Origin: an uncultured Roseibacillus sp.
GTDB taxonomy: Bacteria > Verrucomicrobiota > Verrucomicrobiia > Verrucomicrobiales > Akkermansiaceae
Direction: 5' to 3'
Assembly (NCBI GenBank): GCA_937949965.1
Contig: CALFBF010000155.1
Coordinates: forward strand, 1-39,369
DNA length: 39,369 nucleotides
Positions 34,754 through 39,369 of the stretch are shown here, piece by piece. Position 1 is the first letter of the stretch. Every line of letters starts with the position of its first letter. Made by a program: the position numbers and the translations under genes. Under the pieces are notes generated by a model. The model searched no databases and had not been told where the DNA came from. It saw only the letters and a program-made list of their open reading frames with translations.

Positions 34754-37700
34754 ATGTCTGTCTTTTCTCGTTTGCGACTAATTTTGGGCTCGATAATAAG
34801 CTTTAACTTTTCTTTGTGGGGGGAAGAGAAGGTCGATTTTAATGACCATGTGCAGCCGATTTTATCGGAGTATTGTTATCACTGCCATGGTCCTGATGCA
34901 GGAACGCGTAAACCGAAGTCGGAACCATATCGCTTGGATCTCGAAGCAAACGCGTTTGAGATTCGTGAAGATTATAACACCCCAGCAATTATTAAGGGGA
35001 ATGCGGAAGCTTCGGAAGTCTATCGGAGAATGATCACCGAAGACGAGGATGAACTAATGCCACCGGATGAGGCTCATAAAACAATGAAGCCTGAGGAAAT
35101 AGAAATCATCCGAAAGTGGATTGATCAGGGGGCCGAATATGAAGCTCATTGGTCTTTTACGCCCATCGAGCGACCGGAAGAGCCAACTCTCTCTGAGGAG
35201 TCGGAAAAGTGGAAACTGAACCCCATCGACTCATTTGTTGCAGCAAAGCATGAACAAGAAGGACTACAACCTGCGGAACCTGAGCAGAGTTCACGTTTGA
35301 TAAGGCGCCTTGCTCTTGATCTTACAGGGTTACCTCCATCAGATGCAGAACTAGAAGCGTGGCAGAATGATTATCAAAGAGTGATCGAGGACTTGCTCAC
35401 CACTGACGCCTATGCGGAACATTTTGCACGGCATTGGTTGGATGCCGTTCGTTACGGAGATACTCATGGGATTCACTATGATAATTTCCGTTCGATTTGG
35501 CCCTATCGTGATTGGGTGATTCGTGCCTTCCGGAGGAATATGCCTTATGACCAATTTACCATCGAACAAGTAGCAGGCGACTTGCTTCCCAATGCGACGG
35601 TTGCTCAGAAGATAGCAAGCGGATTCAATCGTTGTCTCCCAACGACGAGTGAAGGCGGTGCTATTGAAGAAGAATGGGAGGCGATCTATGCCCAAGACCG
35701 GGTGGATACTTTGGCCGGTGTCTGGCTGGGATTAACCACAGGCTGCGCTTCTTGTCATGATCACAAGTTCGACCCGATCTCGGCCAAAGATAATTACTCT
35801 CTAACCGCTTTTTTCCGTAATAACACGATTAAGCCTATGGACGGCAATCGCTCGGTGCATCCTCCTAATCTTTTTGTTCCTAGAATGACAGATTGGGATG
35901 AGTGGTTTAAGCTGTTAGACGAATTTTCGCTAATAGAAAAGAAGCTTCACGAGGTTCCTCAGAACGAAGAGGTATTTCAAAGTTGGGCTGCATCAGCCGT
36001 TCGTGAAGAAGTCGTTAGTGATGATCTTTTGGAACTGAAGGTTTCACTAGATTTCGGTGGTTCGGAGAAGGCCGTGAATGGACAAACTTTCTTTGGAAAA
36101 CGAAAGTGGTCTCAGCCTAAAAAATCTCGTGTAGTCTCTGGTCCAAAAGGGCAAGGAAACGCACTTGTGGTGACAACGAAAACCCCGATGAAATTTGAAA
36201 AAGACTTAGGCGTTTTTCTCGCGCAAGATTCCTTTTCAATCGCTGTTTGGGTGCAAGATCTTAGCGGGACTGGGGGACCAATTGCAGCTCGGATGACTTC
36301 TTCAAGTGGTTCTGGTTGGGATCTTTTTCTCGACAAGAATGGTTATTTGAACCTGCGTCTAGGTGGCCAACAAAACGATAAGGAGCGCCTTATCGCTCGA
36401 ACAAATGAAGCGATGCCCAATGACCGTTGGTATCACTTGGTTGTCAACCGAAAGGGTAGTTTGGGAGAAGAGGAAATCGAGTTTTACCTCGATGGCAAGA
36501 AGCTTTCTTCCACAATTGTTGCCAAGGGCGGCGCACTTGCTCCTGAACTTGGGAAGAACCTTCTTTTAGGTGCTTGGGATAAGAACAGGTCTAAAGACGG
36601 AGGAAAAACCGAGCTCGCACTACACGATTTCCGAATTTATCGACGATTATTAAACGAGACTGAAGCACTCATTTTGGCAGAATCCGATCTTCTTGATCAG
36701 TCTTTTAAGACTCTTCCTGAAAACCGAACTCCCGAGCAGATCGCTATTTTACGGGACTACTATTTTTCTCATATCAGTCCCGTTGCCCAGAAACTCTTGG
36801 AATCTCGCCAAACACTTGCAAGTCGGATTATGGATATGCGAACCCGGGGAGGGATTTCTCTAGTAATGGAGGAAAAGAAAAATCAGCACCCGAAGGCTCA
36901 TATCCTGACCCGAGGCGATTACCGACAAAAGGCTGAAGAGGTAGTCGCGAACGTTCCCGAAGCGCTCCCTGCTCTGCCAGAAGGTGCTCCCGTTAACCGA
37001 CTTGGTTTGGCCCAATGGTTGGTGGACCCGAAGAATCCACTCACCGCACGGGTAACGATGAATCGCCTCTGGTATTACTTCTTTGGTGAAGGGCTTGTCG
37101 AAACTACCGAAGACTTCGGCATCATGGGGGCACGTCCGAGTCATCCTGATTTGTTAGACTGGCTTGCGGTCGAGTTCGTTGAATCAGGCTGGGATCTACA
37201 GCACATGATCCGCCTTCTCGTTACCTCTGCAACCTACGGTCAGTCTAGTCGTTTTACCGAGTGGCAGGCTGAGAACGATCCGAACAACAAGCTCTTGAGC
37301 CGAGGCCCACGTTACCGCCTAGACGCTGAACAAATTCGTGATCTTGCCCTGAAGGCTTCAGGTCTTCTCGTATCAAAAGTAGGAGGACCTTCTGTGAAGC
37401 CGTATCAGCCGAAAGGGGTCTGGGAAGCGGTGGCGATGAATGGATCGGATACGAAAGTCTACCAGGAAGATGAAGGGGATAAGCTCTATCGTCGCTCGCT
37501 TTACACCTTCTGGAAGCGAACGGCTCAGCCTGCCTCCCTTGGTATTTTTGATGCTCCTTCTCGCGAGATATTTTGTGTGCGGCGCGATCGGACCAATACA
37601 CCCTTACAAGCTTTTGTCCTCATGAACGATCCCCAGTTTGTTGAGGCTGCACGTCACATCGCACAAGAAGCTGTGAGGAGGGTTCCTGATTTCGAGAAAC

Positions 37701-37939
37701 GAGTGGACTACATCTTCACCGTTCTTTTGTCACGCCCAGCAGTCGCCGAAGAAGTCGCCATTCTGGAGGAGAGTTACCGTAGTTTCTATCAACGCTACCA
37801 AGGCGATGAAGCTGCCGCGAAGGAATTGCTGAGTTTCGGAGCTTCTCCATTTGATACCAGTATTCCGGTAGCAGAATTGGCCAGTTGGACCATGATTGCG
37901 TCACAAGTTCTGAATTTGGACGAAACGATTACTAAGTAA
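34754..37939 (+). CDS. PSD1/DUF1549/LamG/DUF1553 protein (pair 3)
   Basis: 1061 residues with an N-terminal signal (RLILGSIISFNFSLWG). The PSD1 haem motif CxxCH is at 41-45 (EYCYHCHGPDAG). DUF1549 follows with RLIRRLALDLTGLPPS, HWLDAVRYGDTHG and the second CASCHDHKFDP. A LamG domain lies near 450-640 (FSIAVWVQDL, EIEFYLDGKKLSS, LLLGAWDKN). DUF1553 follows with NPLTARVTMNRLWYYFFGEG, RYRLDAEQIRDLALKASGL and CVRRDRTNTPLQAFVLMND. It has the same architecture as the pair 1 protein. The DUF1501 partner follows after 6 bases, so they form one operon. Confidence 0.93.
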   Translation: MSVFSRLRLILGSIISFNFSLWGEEKVDFNDHVQPILSEYCYHCHGPDAGTRKPKSEPYRLDLEANAFEIREDYNTPAIIKGNAEASEVYRRMITEDEDELMPPDEAHKTMKPEEIEIIRKWIDQGAEYEAHWSFTPIERPEEPTLSEESEKWKLNPIDSFVAAKHEQEGLQPAEPEQSSRLIRRLALDLTGLPPSDAELEAWQNDYQRVIEDLLTTDAYAEHFARHWLDAVRYGDTHGIHYDNFRSIWPYRDWVIRAFRRNMPYDQFTIEQVAGDLLPNATVAQKIASGFNRCLPTTSEGGAIEEEWEAIYAQDRVDTLAGVWLGLTTGCASCHDHKFDPISAKDNYSLTAFFRNNTIKPMDGNRSVHPPNLFVPRMTDWDEWFKLLDEFSLIEKKLHEVPQNEEVFQSWAASAVREEVVSDDLLELKVSLDFGGSEKAVNGQTFFGKRKWSQPKKSRVVSGPKGQGNALVVTTKTPMKFEKDLGVFLAQDSFSIAVWVQDLSGTGGPIAARMTSSSGSGWDLFLDKNGYLNLRLGGQQNDKERLIARTNEAMPNDRWYHLVVNRKGSLGEEEIEFYLDGKKLSSTIVAKGGALAPELGKNLLLGAWDKNRSKDGGKTELALHDFRIYRRLLNETEALILAESDLLDQSFKTLPENRTPEQIAILRDYYFSHISPVAQKLLESRQTLASRIMDMRTRGGISLVMEEKKNQHPKAHILTRGDYRQKAEEVVANVPEALPALPEGAPVNRLGLAQWLVDPKNPLTARVTMNRLWYYFFGEGLVETTEDFGIMGARPSHPDLLDWLAVEFVESGWDLQHMIRLLVTSATYGQSSRFTEWQAENDPNNKLLSRGPRYRLDAEQIRDLALKASGLLVSKVGGPSVKPYQPKGVWEAVAMNGSDTKVYQEDEGDKLYRRSLYTFWKRTAQPASLGIFDAPSREIFCVRRDRTNTPLQAFVLMNDPQFVEAARHIAQEAVRRVPDFEKRVDYIFTVLLSRPAVAEEVAILEESYRSFYQRYQGDEAAAKELLSFGASPFDTSIPVAELASWTMIASQVLNLDETITK

Positions 37940-37945
37940 AAACCC

Positions 37946-39369
37946 ATGAACGATCTGCTTGATTATAATAGCGAAGTCTCTCGCCGCCAATTTTTTCGTA
38001 AGAATGCGACTGGCTTAGGAACTGCCGCGTTGGCGTCTCTTCTTCCGAAAGATGTTTTCGGAGCCGGAGGAGGTGAGTTTGATTTCAAAGCTATTGCTCC
38101 GAAGGCTAAGCGTGCGATATATCTCACTATGGTCGGTGCGCCTTCTCAGTTCGAAACTCTCGACCCTAAGCCTCATCTCCAAGCAGAACATAAGAAGGAC
38201 CTAAAAGATTACCTTACTTCGCAAGGGGAGCGCCTCACTGGAATGACTTCTGGGCAGGCTGCCTTTCCGTTGGCTGCTTCTTCCTTTGATTTCAAGCAAC
38301 ATGGACAGAGTGGGACCTGGGTCAGTGAATTGCTGCCGCATACTGCCAAAGTGGTCGATGACATCTGTGTGATTAACTCGATGTATACTGAGGCCATTAA
38401 TCACGAACCTGCGAATCAGCTGTGCTTCACTGGCAGCGAAATCGCTGGGAAGGCTTCTATGGGCTCGTGGCTTTCCTATGGTTTGGGTTCGCTTAATCAG
38501 AACTTACCGACCTTTGTTGTTCTACAGGCAAAGCACTCCAACCCCAAGGCAAACGTGCAAGCGATCTCGAACCGCCTTTGGGGCTCGGGTTACTTACCGG
38601 GGAAATACTCGGGCGTTCAGCTTCGGACTGAAGGGGACCCTGTTCTTTATCTCAAAAATGCACCCGGGATTGACCGCCAGACCCGTCGTCACATGTTAGA
38701 TGGTCTTTCTGCATTGAATGAGCGCTCTCTCGACTATTTCGGAGACCCGTCTATTCGCACCCGGATTCAACAGTATGAGATGGCCTTCCGAATGCAGGCT
38801 TCGGTACCGGAACTCACTGATTTTTCGCATGAATCTCAATCAACCTTGGATCTCTATGGTCCCGAAAGCTTGAACAAAGGGAGTTTTGCGAATTCGGCTC
38901 TAATGGGGCGTCGCCTTCTGGAGAGGGGAGTGCGTTTTGTGCAGATTTTTCACCGAGGATGGGACCAACACAGTTCCCTCCCTCAGCACCTTCCGGATCA
39001 ATGTCGTGACGTGGATCAAGGATGTTATGGCCTGATCGAAGATCTTAAACAACGCGGGATGTTAGAAGATACCCTTGTGATTTGGGGCGGTGAGTTTGGA
39101 CGCACGGTCTACTGTCAGGGAAAACTCACTGATGAGACTTACGGTCGTGATCATCATCCTCGTTGTTTCTCAATCTGGATGGCTGGTGGCGGAATTAAAC
39201 CCGGCATTACCTACGGAAAGACCGACGACTATAGCTATAATATTTTGGAAAACCCGGTCCATATCCGTGATTTACATGCTACTCTTCTTCACCAGTTAGG
39301 CATCAATCACGAGACTATGACTTATAAGTATCAAGGTCTCGACCAACGTCTAACAGGTGTGCAAAAGGC
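37946..39369 (+). CDS. DUF1501 family protein, 3'-partial (pair 3)
   Basis: The frame is open from ATG 37946 to the window end, giving 474 codons. The N-terminus ([16 protein letters not shown]) carries a twin-arginine motif. Blocks: [53 protein letters not shown] and [17 protein letters not shown]. The last residues ([14 protein letters not shown]) correspond to the FRLTDVHG segment near the end of the family, so only about 10-15 residues are missing. It resembles the pair 1 DUF1501 protein more than the pair 2 one. Second gene of the pair 3 operon. Confidence 0.93.
   Translation, partial: MNDLLDYNSEVSRRQFFRKNATGLGTAALASLLPKDVFGAGGGEFDFKAIAPKAKRAIYLTMVGAPSQFETLDPKPHLQAEHKKDLKDYLTSQGERLTGMTSGQAAFPLAASSFDFKQHGQSGTWVSELLPHTAKVVDDICVINSMYTEAINHEPANQLCFTGSEIAGKASMGSWLSYGLGSLNQNLPTFVVLQAKHSNPKANVQAISNRLWGSGYLPGKYSGVQLRTEGDPVLYLKNAPGIDRQTRRHMLDGLSALNERSLDYFGDPSIRTRIQQYEMAFRMQASVPELTDFSHESQSTLDLYGPESLNKGSFANSALMGRRLLERGVRFVQIFHRGWDQHSSLPQHLPDQCRDVDQGCYGLIEDLKQRGMLEDTLVIWGGEFGRTVYCQGKLTDETYGRDHHPRCFSIWMAGGGIKPGITYGKTDDYSYNILENPVHIRDLHATLLHQLGINHETMTYKYQGLDQRLTGVQK

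Overview
The window looks like a piece of a Verrucomicrobiota chromosome, probably from a marine or carbohydrate-degrading lineage. Two gene groups point there. One is a Verru_Chthon pseudopilin cassette (about 20.1-25.5 kb). The other is three pairs of DUF1549/DUF1553 proteins (two with a PSD1-type haem motif) and DUF1501 proteins (26.2-39.4 kb), a combination typical of the Planctomycetota/Verrucomicrobiota group. Housekeeping genes (leuC, rpsB-tsf, queG, lepA, lgt) are mixed in. Base composition is moderate, with an AT-richer patch around 4.65-6.42 kb. I see no rRNA, tRNA or CRISPR array.

Layout. 0-1.1 kb: 3' part of leuC, whose end abuts a decayed insertion sequence (1.12-2.56 kb; transposase broken by two nonsense codons). 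2.7-4.5 kb: rpsB-tsf on the minus strand, with a promoter candidate and a strong terminator. 4.8-6.4 kb: a secreted ClpP-like protease and a secreted DUF6263-like protein. 6.5-8.8 kb: queG and a membrane-anchored alpha/beta hydrolase. 8.8-10.7 kb: an ArsP/DUF318-type permease and, divergently, the most striking gene of the window. 10.7-14.8 kb: a sulfatase, a lipoprotein hydrolase and a Gfo/Idh/MocA oxidoreductase. 14.9-19.9 kb: lepA, a double-PAS protein, lgt and an ECF sigma factor, all on the minus strand. 20.1-26.2 kb: the Verru_Chthon D-B-C-A cassette plus a small secreted protein. 26.2-39.4 kb: three DUF1549/DUF1501 pairs; the last gene is cut by the window end.

Main discovery candidate. 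At 10066-10644 an exported protein of 192 residues is encoded only if two in-frame UGA codons (10222-10224 and 10450-10452) are read as selenocysteine. The conceptual product is a signal peptide followed by two heavy-metal-associated (HMA/MerP-like) domains. Each UGA falls exactly where the first metal-binding Cys of the GMxCxxC motif belongs, 76 residues apart. Each UGA is followed at the expected distance by a stable hairpin with a five-base loop carrying G-U at positions 2-3, as in bacterial SECIS elements. A strong terminator closes the gene after the real stop codon (UAA). Automated gene callers would truncate this to 52 residues or call it a pseudogene. The adjacent divergent permease has a cytoplasmic His/Asp-rich stretch and a Cys-x-Cys motif, which suggests a shared role in handling a soft metal or metalloid.

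Other points of interest: the pseudopilin cassette has the logic and order of the GspH-I-J-K tip complex, with a giant GspK-like member. A 21-bp near-perfect palindrome lies upstream of it. The three DUF1549 proteins differ in whether they keep the PSD1 haem motif. A long stem-loop follows the second DUF1501 gene. The N-terminus of queG has no usable start codon in its frame.
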